Positions 33,487 through 42,065 of a DNA stretch of 64,000 nt are shown here, piece after piece. The notes beneath the pieces are model-generated. The model saw only the letters and a list, made by a program, of their open reading frames with translations, was not told the DNA's origin and did no database searches. Positions within the stretch are counted from its first letter, which is position 1. Each line of letters begins with the position of its first letter. Origin of the DNA: Solirubrobacteraceae bacterium (lineage in GTDB: Bacteria > Actinomycetota > Thermoleophilia > Solirubrobacterales > Solirubrobacteraceae); NCBI GenBank assembly GCA_030447275.1, contig JAUJPF010000005.1, forward strand, positions 1 through 64,000, written 5' to 3'. Position numbers and translations under genes: made by a program.

Positions 33487-33912
33487 CTGAGCGACCGTAC
33501 GTCCGCCGCGAGACGGAAAGCAAGACACCGAGCCCGTCGTACACGCGTTTGGACGGATGTATGAGGTGCTGGGACGGCGGATGGCTCCTTTATCGGCACC
33601 TCCGCCCTTTGATCTGAAGCCCTTCAGGAAATGGATTCCGGAATCCGGGAGATTGGCGCCGATGCGCTATTTCGCGTACCGCGGGAGGCCCGCGAACATC
33701 CGCTCCCGGTCGATTTCGCGCTTGATCTCCTGCACGCGCTCGCGCGTGGGGCTTCAGCGGATCGCCATGGTCCCACAGGGCGAGATGTCGGCCCTCGCGC
33801 AGGCGCCTTGGGATTCGACCGCCACACCACTGCCGCCGGCGGCAAGGTTCGGCGACCGCGCCGCAAGGTCGCCGCAAGCTCCGCACGCGACCATGCGCCC
33901 GACAACTAGCGG
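33487..33912. other. Gene-free region upstream of the giant protein, with a possible gene end
   Basis: About 425 bases without a complete gene. It holds two perfect palindromes (33614-33627 and 33633-33646), the perfect palindrome TGCCGCCGGCGGCA at 33831-33844, and, on the minus strand near 33690-33770, a piece that reads TRERVQEIKREIDRERMF then AGLPRYAK and a TAG. Directly before it, in another frame, is LALWDHGDPLKPHA. This looks like the C-terminal end of a lost or frameshifted gene, but I do not recognise the family. The remainder probably carries the operon promoter. Confidence 0.4.
33614..33646 (-). promoter_or_regulatory. Pair of perfect palindromes upstream of the giant-protein operon
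   Basis: CTGAAGCCCTTCAG (33614-33627) and GGATTCCGGAATCC (33633-33646) are both perfect inverted repeats, five bases apart, about 130-160 bases upstream of the giant gene's ATG. The local sequence is clearly more AT-rich than its surroundings (AAAGG, GATAAAGG on the minus strand). This suits two operators or a composite site controlling the surface-protein operon. No regulator gene lies next to it. Confidence 0.4.
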
Positions 33913-34491
33913 CTACGTGATCTCCGCCACCTGAGGCTCCGGCGTCTCGATCGGCGCCTGCGTCTCACGGACGAGGTCGCCGACGAGGGACGCCAGCTCC
34001 GCGCGCAGGTCGGGGTCGACGAGCCCGCCCTCGGCGTCGAACGCCTCGTCGGCGGTGCCGACCGGCAGCTCGTGGTCGACGACGCGCGCGCCGATCGCTG
34101 TGAGGACCTTGCGCGTCTCGGCCTGCGCCCACACGGCGCCGAAGAGGCCCGTGCTCGCCCCGATCACCGCGACCGGCTTCTCGCGCAGCGCGTTCTGCGG
34201 GAAGGGGCGCGAGGCCCAGTCGAGCGCGTTCTTGAGGACGCCCGGCATCGAGTGGTTGTACTCGGGGGTGCTGATGAGGATCGCGTCGGCGGAGGCCAGC
34301 GCGTCGCGGAGCTGACGCACCTCGGGAGGAGCCGGGGCGACGTCGAGATCCTGGTCGTACGGCGGGATCGTGCCGAGCCTCTCCCACACCGCGAGCCGCG
34401 CTCCGGGCGGCAGCTCGGCTGCCGCCGCCCGGAGGAGCTTGCGGTTGTGCGAGTCCCGGCGCAGGCTGCCGCTCAGGCCGAGGACGAGCAT
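33913..34491 (-). CDS. NADPH-dependent FMN reductase (flavodoxin-like)
   Basis: 192-residue flavodoxin-fold reductase: LGLSGSLRRDSHNRKLLRAA binds the FMN phosphate, ISTPEYNHSMPGVLKNALDWAS is the classic PEYN motif, and VIGASTGLFGAVWAQAETRKVL contacts the isoalloxazine. Family members reduce FMN, quinones, azo dyes or chromate with NAD(P)H. It ends in a Pro/Glu-rich tail. It lies six bases downstream of the YceI gene on the same strand, so the two form a small operon, probably for redox or quinone stress. Confidence 0.9.
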   Translation of the reverse strand: MLVLGLSGSLRRDSHNRKLLRAAAAELPPGARLAVWERLGTIPPYDQDLDVAPAPPEVRQLRDALASADAILISTPEYNHSMPGVLKNALDWASRPFPQNALREKPVAVIGASTGLFGAVWAQAETRKVLTAIGARVVDHELPVGTADEAFDAEGGLVDPDLRAELASLVGDLVRETQAPIETPEPQVAEIT

Positions 34492-34497
34492 CGGGAC

Positions 34498-35049
34498 CTA
34501 GGCCTCCTGCTGGACGAGCTCGAGGTCGACGGTCAGCGTGACGTCCCACGCGAGGACGTCGCCGCCGCTCGGGAGCGGGGCCTGCCAGTCGAGCTCCCAC
34601 TGGCGGCGGTCGAGCGTCGCGGTCAGCTCGAGCGCGGTGCGCGTGCCGCCGTACGGGTCCTGCACCGGCGCCTGGTAGGTGCCGGTCGCCGAGACGGGCT
34701 TGGTGATGCCCTTCATCGTCAGCTCGCCCTCGACGGTCGCGGTCCCGTCGCCGGCGAGATCGACGCGCTGCGACGTGAAGACGATCTCGGGGTGGTTGCC
34801 CGCGTCGAAGAAGTCGGTGCTGTTGACGAGGTGCTCGCGCAGCTCCTTCGGGTTCGTGACCGTGACCGACTCGACCTTGGCGCGGCCCTCGAGCGCGACG
34901 CCGTCGTCACCGGCGACGAGCTGGGCCTGCACGTCGTCGAAGCCGGCGCGGAAGGTCGCGACCTTCATGTGCTTGACGGCGAACTGGAACGACGAGTGGA
35001 CGGGATCGGCGGCGAAGGTGCCGGTGATCGGCTGCGTGGCGGTGCTCAT
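34498..35049 (-). CDS. YceI-family isoprenoid-binding protein
   Basis: 183-residue lipocalin-like YceI protein that typically binds a long isoprenoid or amide lipid. FAADPVHSSFQFAVKHMKVATFRAGF, VTVTNPKELREHLVNSTDFFDAGNHPEIVFTS and GELTMKGITKPVSATGTY are the family landmarks. No signal peptide is present, so it is cytoplasmic, as in many actinobacterial members. The ATG at 35049 has GGAGGT seven bases upstream. It is divergent from a TetR gene, and two inverted repeats lie between them. Confidence 0.92.
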   Translation of the reverse strand: MSTATQPITGTFAADPVHSSFQFAVKHMKVATFRAGFDDVQAQLVAGDDGVALEGRAKVESVTVTNPKELREHLVNSTDFFDAGNHPEIVFTSQRVDLAGDGTATVEGELTMKGITKPVSATGTYQAPVQDPYGGTRTALELTATLDRRQWELDWQAPLPSGGDVLAWDVTLTVDLELVQQEA

Positions 35050-35068
35050 GGATGACCTCCAGGTCTGA

Positions 35069-35080
35069 TTGCGTGTGCAA
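35069..35080 (-). promoter_or_regulatory. Inverted repeat TTGCGTGTGCAA upstream of YceI gene
   Basis: TTGC-GTGT-GCAA lies 20 bases upstream of the YceI start. Nearly the same site, TTGCGCGTGCAA, is the core of the long palindrome upstream of the LLM oxidoreductase at 43.1 kb. Shared sites in front of two flavin- or stress-type genes suggest one regulator, possibly the neighbouring TetR protein. Confidence 0.4.
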
Positions 35081-35096
35081 CAACATAGCACAGAAG

Positions 35097-35111
35097 CGGA
35101 ACGGCGTTCCG
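35097..35111 (+). promoter_or_regulatory. Inverted repeat CGGAACGGCGTTCCG upstream of tetR
   Basis: CGGAAC and GTTCCG form perfect 6-base arms around GGC, 18 bases before the TetR ATG and within the 80-base divergent region. Spacing and symmetry are typical of TetR operators, so autoregulation is the simplest reading. A TATCC stretch just after it may be part of the promoter. Confidence 0.45.
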
Positions 35112-35129
35112 GATATCCTGTCGGGCACG

Positions 35130-35741
35130 ATGCCGCTCGAGCTCCCCGTCACCGGAACGTCCCCGCCGCCCGAGCGCGGCGACGCCGCGCGCAACCGCGC
35201 GCGGGTGGCCGAGGCCGCGGCGAGGCTCTTCCGCGAGGGCGACGACCCCGACCAGGTGGACATGCGCGCGATCGCGGCGGCCGCCGGCGTCGGGGTGGGC
35301 ACGCTGTACCGCCGCTTCGGTGACAAGGCCTCGCTCGCCGCGAGCGTCCTCGACGCCCACGCGCGCGAGCTCCAGGACGCGCTCCTCGGCGGGCCGCCGC
35401 CGCTGGGGCCCGGGGCGCCGCCGCAGGAGCGGCTGGAGGCCTTCCTGCGTGCGCTCGTCGAGCTCACGGAGAAGGAGTCCGACCTCGTCCACCTCGTCGA
35501 GCACTCGCTCCCCGGCGGGCGCTTCGCGCTCGGCCCCTACCCGGCGTGGCACCTGCACACGACTGTGCTGCTGCGCGAGATCGCGCCCGGCCTCGACGCT
35601 GCGTGGTGGGCCGATGCGCTGCTCGCCCCGCTCTCCTCGAGCCTCTACCGCCACCAGCGCCGCGACCGCGGCCTCAGCCCCGAGGAGATCAAGGACCACG
35701 TGACGGCGCTCGCGCGCGCCGTCTACGGTTCGCGCGCGTGA
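35130..35741 (+). CDS. TetR-family transcriptional regulator
   Basis: 203-residue repressor. The helix-turn-helix is near residues 20-65 ([16 protein letters not shown]...[26 protein letters not shown]). The C-terminal helical ligand domain has [32 protein letters not shown] 35130 was chosen because upstream codons belong to the operator region. It overlaps the thioesterase gene (GTGA), and the two with the dehydrogenase form a three-gene coupled unit, divergent from YceI. The inducer is probably a hydrophobic acyl or quinone-like compound, by context only. Confidence 0.9.
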   Translation: MPLELPVTGTSPPPERGDAARNRARVAEAAARLFREGDDPDQVDMRAIAAAAGVGVGTLYRRFGDKASLAASVLDAHARELQDALLGGPPPLGPGAPPQERLEAFLRALVELTEKESDLVHLVEHSLPGGRFALGPYPAWHLHTTVLLREIAPGLDAAWWADALLAPLSSSLYRHQRRDRGLSPEEIKDHVTALARAVYGSRA

Positions 35742-36163
35742 CGACGGCCCGCAGCGACTACCCGCACCGCCTGGCCATCCCCACGCGGTGGAAGGACAAC
35801 GACGTCTACGGCCACGTCAACAACGTGGAGTACTACTCGTACTTCGACACCGTCATCAACACGTGGCTGATCCGCGAGGGCGGGCTCGACATCCACGGCG
35901 GCGGGGTGATCGGCGTGTGCGCGGAGTCGCACTGCACCTTCCACGGGCCGCTCGCCTTCCCCGAGACCGTCGACGCCGGCCTGCGCGTCTCGAAGCTCGG
36001 TCGCTCGAGCGTCCGCTACGAGATCGGGCTGTTCGGGGAGGCGGGCGACGTCGCGGCGGCCACCGGCTGGTTCGTGCACGTGTTCGTCGACCGCGAGACG
36101 CGGCGGCCGGTGGGCGAGCTGCCGGAGCAGCTGCGCGAAGCATTGGGGCGCCTCGAGCCGTGA
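35738..36163 (+). CDS. Acyl-CoA thioesterase, hotdog fold (4HBT/YbgC type)
   Basis: 141-residue single hotdog-domain thioesterase. The active-site segment [28 protein letters not shown] contains the catalytic Asp of the 4-hydroxybenzoyl-CoA thioesterase family, followed by [21 protein letters not shown]. It starts at GTG 35738 in the TetR stop and stops in the GTG of the next gene. It hydrolyses an acyl-CoA, probably of medium chain length, in the cytoplasm, but the chain preference is not readable. Confidence 0.88.
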   Translation: MTTARSDYPHRLAIPTRWKDNDVYGHVNNVEYYSYFDTVINTWLIREGGLDIHGGGVIGVCAESHCTFHGPLAFPETVDAGLRVSKLGRSSVRYEIGLFGEAGDVAAATGWFVHVFVDRETRRPVGELPEQLREALGRLEP

Positions 36164-37410
36164 GCACCGAGACCGTGTTCACCGTCGAGGCGACGCCGGT
36201 CAAGTACGGCAGCGGCGCCGTCGACGAGTCCGGCTGGGAGCTGGCGCGGCTCGGGGTGCGCCGGGCACTGCTCGTCACCGACCCGGGCGTCGCCGCCGCC
36301 GGCCACGCCGACCGCGTCCGCGCGAGTGCCGAGCAGCACGGCGTGGAGGTCGTGACCTACGGCCGCTCGCGCGTCGAGCCGACGCTGGAGTCTTTGCAGG
36401 ACGCGGCCGCCTTCGCGCGCGACGCCCGGCCCGACGGCTTCGTGTCGGTCGGCGGCGGCTCGGCGATCGACACCGCGAAGGTGGCGGACCTCGTGTTGTC
36501 CCACCCCGCCGCGGTGATGGACTACGTCAACGCGCCCGTCGGCGGCGGGCGCAAGCCGCCGAGCCCGCTCCTCCCCCACCTGGCGATCCCGACGACGTCC
36601 GGCACCGGGAGCGAGGCGACGACGGTCGCGGTGCTCGACATCCCGGAGCTGAAGCTGAAGAGCGGGATCTCCCACCGCTACCTGCGCCCGCACCAGGCGG
36701 TCGTCGACCCCGAGCTCACGCGCACGCTGCCCGCGGCCGTCGTCGCGTCGGCGGGGCTCGACGTCGTCTGCCACGCGGCGGAGTCGTTCCTCTCGAAGCC
36801 GTTCGACTCCCGTCCCCGCCCCGCCTCGCCCGACGACCGCCCGCCCTACCAGGGCTCGAACCCGGTCGCCGACCTGTGGAGCGCTCGGGCGCTCGAGTAC
36901 GGCGGGCGCTTCCTGCGGCGCGCCGTCGCCGGCGCCGACGACCTCGAGGCGCGCGGATCGATGATGCTCGCGGCCACGCTGGCGGGGATCGGCTTCGGCT
37001 CGGCCGGCGTCCACATCCCGCACGCCTGCGCGTATCCGATCGCCGGACTCAGGCACGAGTACCGCCCGCCCGGCTACCCGCACGACCACGGGTTCGTGCC
37101 CCACGGCCTGTCGGTGATCGTCACCGCGCCGGCGGCGTTCGCGTTCACCTACGACGCGGCGCCGGAGCGCCACGAGCACGTCGCGGCGCTGCTCGGGGCG
37201 CCGGGCAGCGGCCGCGACGCGCTCCCCGGCGCGCTGCGCGCGCTCATGCGCGACGTCGGCGCCCCGGACCGGATCTCCGCGTTCGGCTACGGCGAGGACG
37301 ACCTCCCGGCGCTCGTCGACGGCGCGCGCAAGCAGCAGCGCCTGCTCGTCATCGCGCCGCGCGAGCCGTCCGGCGACGACCTCGCCGCGATCTTCCGCGC
37401 GTCGCTCTAG
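36160..37410 (+). CDS. Iron-containing alcohol dehydrogenase, hydroxyacid-oxoacid transhydrogenase type
   Basis: 416-residue group III Fe-ADH most like hydroxyacid-oxoacid transhydrogenase (ADHFE1/HOT), which couples oxidation of 4-hydroxybutyrate-type acids to reduction of 2-oxoglutarate. HOT-like features are [53 protein letters not shown] and [18 protein letters not shown]. Metal ligands sit in [23 protein letters not shown] and the [10 protein letters not shown] region. GTG start at 36160. The stop shares CTAG with the opposing acyltransferase. With the thioesterase it suggests catabolism of a hydroxy- or dicarboxylic acyl-CoA. Confidence 0.9.
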   Translation: MSTETVFTVEATPVKYGSGAVDESGWELARLGVRRALLVTDPGVAAAGHADRVRASAEQHGVEVVTYGRSRVEPTLESLQDAAAFARDARPDGFVSVGGGSAIDTAKVADLVLSHPAAVMDYVNAPVGGGRKPPSPLLPHLAIPTTSGTGSEATTVAVLDIPELKLKSGISHRYLRPHQAVVDPELTRTLPAAVVASAGLDVVCHAAESFLSKPFDSRPRPASPDDRPPYQGSNPVADLWSARALEYGGRFLRRAVAGADDLEARGSMMLAATLAGIGFGSAGVHIPHACAYPIAGLRHEYRPPGYPHDHGFVPHGLSVIVTAPAAFAFTYDAAPERHEHVAALLGAPGSGRDALPGALRALMRDVGAPDRISAFGYGEDDLPALVDGARKQQRLLVIAPREPSGDDLAAIFRASL

Positions 37411-38279
37411 CCCACGAGCGGGACCGCGCTGCGCTCCTCGGCCAGCTCGTCGAGGGCGTCCTGCATGACGCCGGTGACGTGCTTGTAGGCCGGCTTGCCG
37501 TCGATGTCGTCGAGGTCGATCGGCGGCAGGACCTGGATGGTGATCTGCGCCGGCAGCGGGATCCGCGTCGGCAGGTCGAGGAACGTCAGGCCGAACGGCG
37601 GCGCGATCTGGAGCGGGGCGACCTTGATCCGGGTCAGGCGGTCCCAGCCCGTCGCCCTGGCCAGCCGCTCGCCGCGGGTGACGAAGAGCGCCGTCTCCTG
37701 GCCGCCGATCGAGACGACGGGGACGATCGGGACGCCGGTCCTGCGCGCGAGCCGCAGGAAGCCCCTGCGATCGCCGAACTCGATCCGGTCCTGATGCCAG
37801 CTCGGCCGGTACGTCTCGTAGTCGCCGCCCGGGTACACGAGGACCGCGGCGCCGCTCGCAAGCGCGCGCTCGGCGTTCTTCGGGCTCGCGGGCATCCCGC
37901 CGTACTTGCGCACGCCGCGGGCCAGCACCGGCAGGTTGATCGCGACGTCGTGGACGAGCTGGTGGAACGGCCGGTCCGAGCCGAAGTGCTTGATGAACGC
38001 GTACGCGAAGATGAACGTGTCGGCGATCAGCGTCCCGCCCGAGTGGTTGCCGACGAGCAGCACCGGGCCGTCGGGGACGTTCTCGAGGCCGCGGACCTTC
38101 GGGCGGAAGTACGCCTGGAGCAGCGCGTCGTAGACCTCGAGCGTGGCGTCGATGAACGCGGGATCGCGCTCGTCGAGCGGGTCGTCGGCACGCCGCGTCA
38201 CGATGTCGCCGAGGCCCGCCTCCAGGGTGGCGCGCGTGGCGCCCAAGGTCGTCTGTGTGATCTCTCGCAGGCTGAGCAT
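37407..38279 (-). CDS. Lysophospholipid/glycerol acyltransferase (TMEM68-like)
   Basis: 290-residue acyltransferase. The catalytic region is [19 protein letters not shown], a spaced variant of HX4D found in the DGAT/TMEM68-like branch. [29 protein letters not shown] is the equivalent of the FPEG motif and is highly characteristic of that branch. [15 protein letters not shown] follows. The ATG at 38279 is chosen, since upstream codons overlap the divergent hydrolase promoter. It probably esterifies a lipid or sterol-like alcohol. The stop shares CTAG with the dehydrogenase gene. Confidence 0.85.
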   Translation of the reverse strand: MLSLREITQTTLGATRATLEAGLGDIVTRRADDPLDERDPAFIDATLEVYDALLQAYFRPKVRGLENVPDGPVLLVGNHSGGTLIADTFIFAYAFIKHFGSDRPFHQLVHDVAINLPVLARGVRKYGGMPASPKNAERALASGAAVLVYPGGDYETYRPSWHQDRIEFGDRRGFLRLARRTGVPIVPVVSIGGQETALFVTRGERLARATGWDRLTRIKVAPLQIAPPFGLTFLDLPTRIPLPAQITIQVLPPIDLDDIDGKPAYKHVTGVMQDALDELAEERSAVPLVG

Positions 38280-38314
38280 CGAACCATCGGGGTACCCGGA
38301 CTGACCGATTCGAA

Positions 38315-39481
38315 ATGACGGCCTCCGCACCCCCACGAAGCCTGAGCGTGCTCGCGGCGCGCTTCGATCCGCAGGTGCTCGAGCTCGGGCGCCGCGAAGC
38401 GCGCGTGCGGCTCGGGGGCTCGGGCGCCGGCGCGTGGGACGCCGTGATCGCCGAGGGGCGCGCGGAGCTGCGCGCCGCCGACGGCCACGTGCCGGACGCG
38501 ACGATCACCGCCGACGCGCGCACCTGGAGCGAGCTGGCGCGCGACCTGCGCGGGGGGATGCAGGCGTTCCGCTCCGGACGGCTGCTCGTGCGCCGCGACC
38601 TGCACCTCGGCGTCGGCTTTCTGGCCGCGACGGCGGCGCCCGACGACGCCGAGTCGCGCCTGCGCTTCGCGCCGATCGGGACCGCGGCCGGCGAGATCTC
38701 GACGATGCAGGCGGGCAGCGGCCCGCCGGTCGTGATGCTGCACGGCCTGGGCGCGACGAAGGCGTCCTTCCTGCCGACCGTGGCCGCGCTCGCCGACCAC
38801 CATCGCGCGATCGCCATCGACCTGCCGGGCTTCGGCGACTCCGTCAAGCCGCTGCGCGCGCCGTACCACGCGCCGTACTTCGCCGGAGCGGTCGTCGCGC
38901 TGCTCGACGCGCTCGGGCTCGAGCGGGCGGACGTCGTCGGCAACTCGATGGGCGGCCGCGTGGCGATCGAGCTCGGCCTGCGCCATCCCGAGCGCGTCCG
39001 CCGGCTCGCGCTGCTAGCGCCGTCGCTGGCGTGGCTGCGCGACCGGCCGTGGGCGCCGCTGCTGCGGCTCGTCCCGCCGCAGCTCGGCGCGCTCCAGCCC
39101 GCGCCGCGCGCGCTCGTCGAGGGGATCGTCCGCCGCGCCGTGCCGGGCGCGGCCGACGGCTGGACGGCCGCGGGCGTCGACGAGTTCCTGCGCTCCTACC
39201 TGACGCCGGCCGGTCGCGCGGCGTTCTACGCCGCGGCGCGCAACATCTACCTCGAGGAGCCGCACGGCGAGAAGGGGTTCTGGACCCGGCTGCCGCGGCT
39301 CGAGGCGCCGTCGCTGTTCGTCTGGGGGCGCCAGGACATGGTCGTCCCGCTGCGCTTCGCCCGGCACGTGCGCGCGGCGGTGCCCGCCGCCCGCCACCTC
39401 GAGCTCAACTGCGGCCACGTCCCGCAGCTCGAGCGCCCGCAGGTCACGCACGACGCGATCCTGCGGTTCCTGCGCGACTAG
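38315..39481 (+). CDS. SCP2-like domain fused to alpha/beta-hydrolase
   Basis: 388 residues. The first ~110 resemble an SCP2 sterol-carrier fold (VPDATITADARTWSELARDL, ...MQAFRSGRLLVRRDLHLGVGFLA). From about 130 on is a complete alpha/beta-hydrolase: PPVVMLHGLGATKASF (oxyanion), AIDLPGFGDSVKP, nucleophile GNSMGG, FVWGRQDMVVPL with the acid and CGHVPQLERP with the His. A lipid-binding module in front of a hydrolase suggests a hydrophobic ester substrate delivered by the carrier domain. It is divergent from the acyltransferase with 35 bases between starts, so the pair may act on the same lipid. Confidence 0.82.
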   Translation: MTASAPPRSLSVLAARFDPQVLELGRREARVRLGGSGAGAWDAVIAEGRAELRAADGHVPDATITADARTWSELARDLRGGMQAFRSGRLLVRRDLHLGVGFLAATAAPDDAESRLRFAPIGTAAGEISTMQAGSGPPVVMLHGLGATKASFLPTVAALADHHRAIAIDLPGFGDSVKPLRAPYHAPYFAGAVVALLDALGLERADVVGNSMGGRVAIELGLRHPERVRRLALLAPSLAWLRDRPWAPLLRLVPPQLGALQPAPRALVEGIVRRAVPGAADGWTAAGVDEFLRSYLTPAGRAAFYAAARNIYLEEPHGEKGFWTRLPRLEAPSLFVWGRQDMVVPLRFARHVRAAVPAARHLELNCGHVPQLERPQVTHDAILRFLRD

Positions 39482-40212
39482 CCGTCCAGGACCTCGGCGA
39501 CACCGCGCGGGAACGGGATCCCGCCGCGGCGCAGCTCGGCGGTGAAGCGGACGGCGCGCGCGTGGTCGCGGACGTTCGAGAGGATGAACTCCTCGACGCT
39601 CTCGCCCGGCGCGAGCGCGTCGCGGACGAGCGCCTGGGCGTCGCGCTGGGACATGTCGGCGAGCCGGATCGGCGCGCCGGTGAGGCCGAGCGCGCCGTGG
39701 CGCGAGACGAAGGCGATCGCGGCGTCCGCGTGGTCGAAGCGCAGGCCGTCGAGGCGCACGACCGCGTAGTTGAACTCGGTTTCGGCAAGCCGGACGAGCT
39801 GGTCGTCGTCGAACAGCAGCGCGAAGGCGCGGACGGCGGCGCCCGGCGCGGGATGGAGCGTCGAGGCGATCGCGCCGTAGGCCGACACGTGCGCGGAGTA
39901 GACGACGTCGAAGTCGCGCAGCGTGCCGGCGAGGACCGCGAGGCGCGCGCCGTCGCCGAGCTTGCGCCGCAGGACCTCGGGCGAGCCGTTGGCCCCGTAC
40001 GCGAGGACGACGTGCCGGCCCTCGCGCTCGACGGGGCCGTCGCCAAGCACGTAGGACTCCGGCAGCGGCACGTACGGGTAGGCCAGCGCGCGCTCGACGA
40101 CGGCGGCGTCCGTCGCCGCCTGCGGATAGCGCCGCGCCCGCGCGAGCAGCTCCGCGTCCAGCTCGTCGCCCGACAGCCGGCTCAGCCGGGCGACGCCGGC
40201 CGGGAGCGTCAC
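39478..40212 (-). CDS. Gamma-glutamylcyclotransferase-like fold protein
   Basis: 244-residue protein without a recognised name. The stretch HVVLAYGANGSPEVLRRKLG followed by LAGTLRDFDVVYSAHVSAYG, then ATLHPAPGAAVRAFALLFDDDQL and AETEFNYAVVRLDG, follows the GGCT/AIG2 barrel pattern (YGSN-type loop, later acidic residue). The C-terminal third (ALVRDALAPGESVEEFILSNV) is helical and extra. It begins at GTG 40212 inside the stop of the upstream phosphoesterase gene (GTGA), so the two are coupled. The enzymatic role is inference. Confidence 0.6.
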   Translation of the reverse strand: MTLPAGVARLSRLSGDELDAELLARARRYPQAATDAAVVERALAYPYVPLPESYVLGDGPVEREGRHVVLAYGANGSPEVLRRKLGDGARLAVLAGTLRDFDVVYSAHVSAYGAIASTLHPAPGAAVRAFALLFDDDQLVRLAETEFNYAVVRLDGLRFDHADAAIAFVSRHGALGLTGAPIRLADMSQRDAQALVRDALAPGESVEEFILSNVRDHARAVRFTAELRRGGIPFPRGVAEVLDG

Positions 40213-42011
40213 CGCGGGTCGCGGAGGACCAGCTCGACGTTGCGGTCGGCGCGCGTCCCGCGCCGGTTCGTGCGCGGCTCGCCGGAGGCGGGCTTGGGCG
40301 GGCGCTGCGGGTCGTTCCACGCGATCGTCCGCGACAGCGACGCGAGCTGCGTCTCGGCGAAGACGTCGGCCGCCCCGGGCGCCGGCGCGGCCGCGGGGGC
40401 TGCGTGGTCGAGGACCGTCCCGAACAGCGAGAGCGTGCCGTCGCGGTTGTCGAACAGCTCGAGCGTTCGGCTCTGCTGCGGCCAGTCGATGTGCGACGCC
40501 GTCGCGACCTGCCAGAACGCCCGCCCGCCGCGGCGGAACAGCCGGACGTCGTTGTCGTGCACGTGCCCCGCGACGTAGGCGACGACGTTGCGATGGCGCA
40601 GCAGCAGGTCGCGGATCGACCGGCGGCCCTCGAGCCCGCGATGGATCGGCGTCGAGCGCCGCGGGTCCTCGTCGCAGCCCGGGTCCGCGCACCTCCCGGC
40701 GCGCTCGTCGGCGATGGTCGCGTCCATCGTCCCGAGCGTGTGGTGGCCGTAGACGACGATCAGCTCGTCGCGGCGCTGCGCGCGGGCGAGGGTGCGGCTC
40801 AGCCAGCGGTACTGCGGGTGGTCGACGTTGCCGTCGCTCGACCCGCCCTCCGCCACGGTGTCGATCGAGACGAAGCGCAGGCCGCGTCGCGGCGCGAACG
40901 CGTAGTAGGAGGCGGTGCGCGCCGAGGCGCGGTTCTCGCGCCGGTCGACGTGACGCAGCCCGGTGGTACGGCCGAGGATGCGCTTGTACTCGCGCCGGTC
41001 GACGACGCGGCGGTCGGGGTCGGGCGGGACGCGCTGTGCGTCCTCGAGCAGCCGCGCGATGGCCTGCGGGTCGGACAGCAGCGGCAGGAAGCGCCGCAGG
41101 TCGCCGCCGAGCGAGCGCGGGTCGACCGCATCGCCGGGGAACACCTTCACGCACCCGGTGGCCAGCGGTCGGATGATCGGGTTCGACCCCGGGAGCACGC
41201 CTTCGAGCAGCCCGTCGTGGTTGCCGCGGGCCAGGTACGGGCGAACGTCGAGGCCCGCCGCGGCGAACGGCCGCTGCGCGCGGTCGTAGAGGCCGGGGTA
41301 GCGCGGCCAGCCGTCGTAGGCGCCGGGCGGCGTGCCCTCGGGCGAGGGACGGTTCGGGTCCCAGAAGCCGGCGTAGCGCTCGATCGGGACGCCCGCGGGC
41401 CAGTCCGCGAAGTCGGCGACGCCCGTGTAGCGGCGGGCCGCGGCGTCGGCGTTCATCCGCGCGAGCTCCTCGGCGCTCGCCTGCGGGCACGGGTTGCCGG
41501 GGCCCACGGGGCGGCCAGACGACGGGTCGACGGTGCCGCCGCGCAGCACGCCGACCATCCACCGCGCCTCGTTGCGCTGCTGGTTGTCGATGAGGTCGCC
41601 GGTTCCGACCGCGAGCGCCATCCGCGCGCGCCGGCCGCCGCGGCCGCGGACGTCGCTCACGCGGCGCGCGTTCATCGCGCGGACGATCTGGTCGAACGTC
41701 TGCGTCGACATCGCGTCGGCGGGGCGCCAGGCGTCCTTGATGTCGCCGCCGGTCTCGTCCAGGAAGTCGAGCCGTATCGGCGACGTCTCGTCGAGGATCT
41801 GCGGGTCGGTGAGCTGGCCGAAGTACAGGAGCGAGCGGCGGCGGCCGGCGCGGCGCGCCCGCGGGTCGGCGCCCGGCGCGCGGCGGACGACGTGGCGCTC
41901 CCCCGGCCCGTCCGCGAGGGCCTCGAACGCCCCGCCCGGCACGGGCCGCACGGTGGCGTCGAGGGTGCTGCGCGCGGACGCCGGTACCGCGGCGGCGCCG
42001 GCGGCGAGCAC
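40209..42011 (-). CDS. Secreted calcineurin-like metallophosphoesterase (TIGR03767/PPA1498-like)
   Basis: About 600 residues. Metal-binding motifs are FGQLTDPQILDE (first Asp), VGTGDLIDNQQ, RGNHDGLLEGVLPG, VYGHHTLGTMD and VAGHVHDNDVRLF. The insertion with DETSPIRLDFLDETGGDIKDAW and SFRPEE-like loops matches actinobacterial secreted members of the PPA1498 type, as I recall them. The start is a problem. In-frame sequence upstream (QIRARPVAALLVLAAG) completes a signal peptide, but no ATG or GTG precedes it before the LLM gene's stop. GTG 42011 falls inside the hydrophobic core. A missing base around 42,035 would explain this. Confidence 0.8.
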   Translation of the reverse strand: MLAAGAAAVPASARSTLDATVRPVPGGAFEALADGPGERHVVRRAPGADPRARRAGRRRSLLYFGQLTDPQILDETSPIRLDFLDETGGDIKDAWRPADAMSTQTFDQIVRAMNARRVSDVRGRGGRRARMALAVGTGDLIDNQQRNEARWMVGVLRGGTVDPSSGRPVGPGNPCPQASAEELARMNADAAARRYTGVADFADWPAGVPIERYAGFWDPNRPSPEGTPPGAYDGWPRYPGLYDRAQRPFAAAGLDVRPYLARGNHDGLLEGVLPGSNPIIRPLATGCVKVFPGDAVDPRSLGGDLRRFLPLLSDPQAIARLLEDAQRVPPDPDRRVVDRREYKRILGRTTGLRHVDRRENRASARTASYYAFAPRRGLRFVSIDTVAEGGSSDGNVDHPQYRWLSRTLARAQRRDELIVVYGHHTLGTMDATIADERAGRCADPGCDEDPRRSTPIHRGLEGRRSIRDLLLRHRNVVAYVAGHVHDNDVRLFRRGGRAFWQVATASHIDWPQQSRTLELFDNRDGTLSLFGTVLDHAAPAAAPAPGAADVFAETQLASLSRTIAWNDPQRPPKPASGEPRTNRRGTRADRNVELVLRDPR

Positions 42012-42065
42012 GAGGAGGGCGGCGACGGGGCGGGCGCGGATCTGCCGAGCGTACTCCGGTGGGGC

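Noticed and set aside
23620-33564. A single open frame of over 3,300 codons on the + strand, antisense to the giant gene and collar genes
   Set aside because: Its translation is low-complexity Arg/Val/Asp-rich sequence produced by the codon pattern of the repeats; the minus strand has signal peptide, repeats and recognisable domains.
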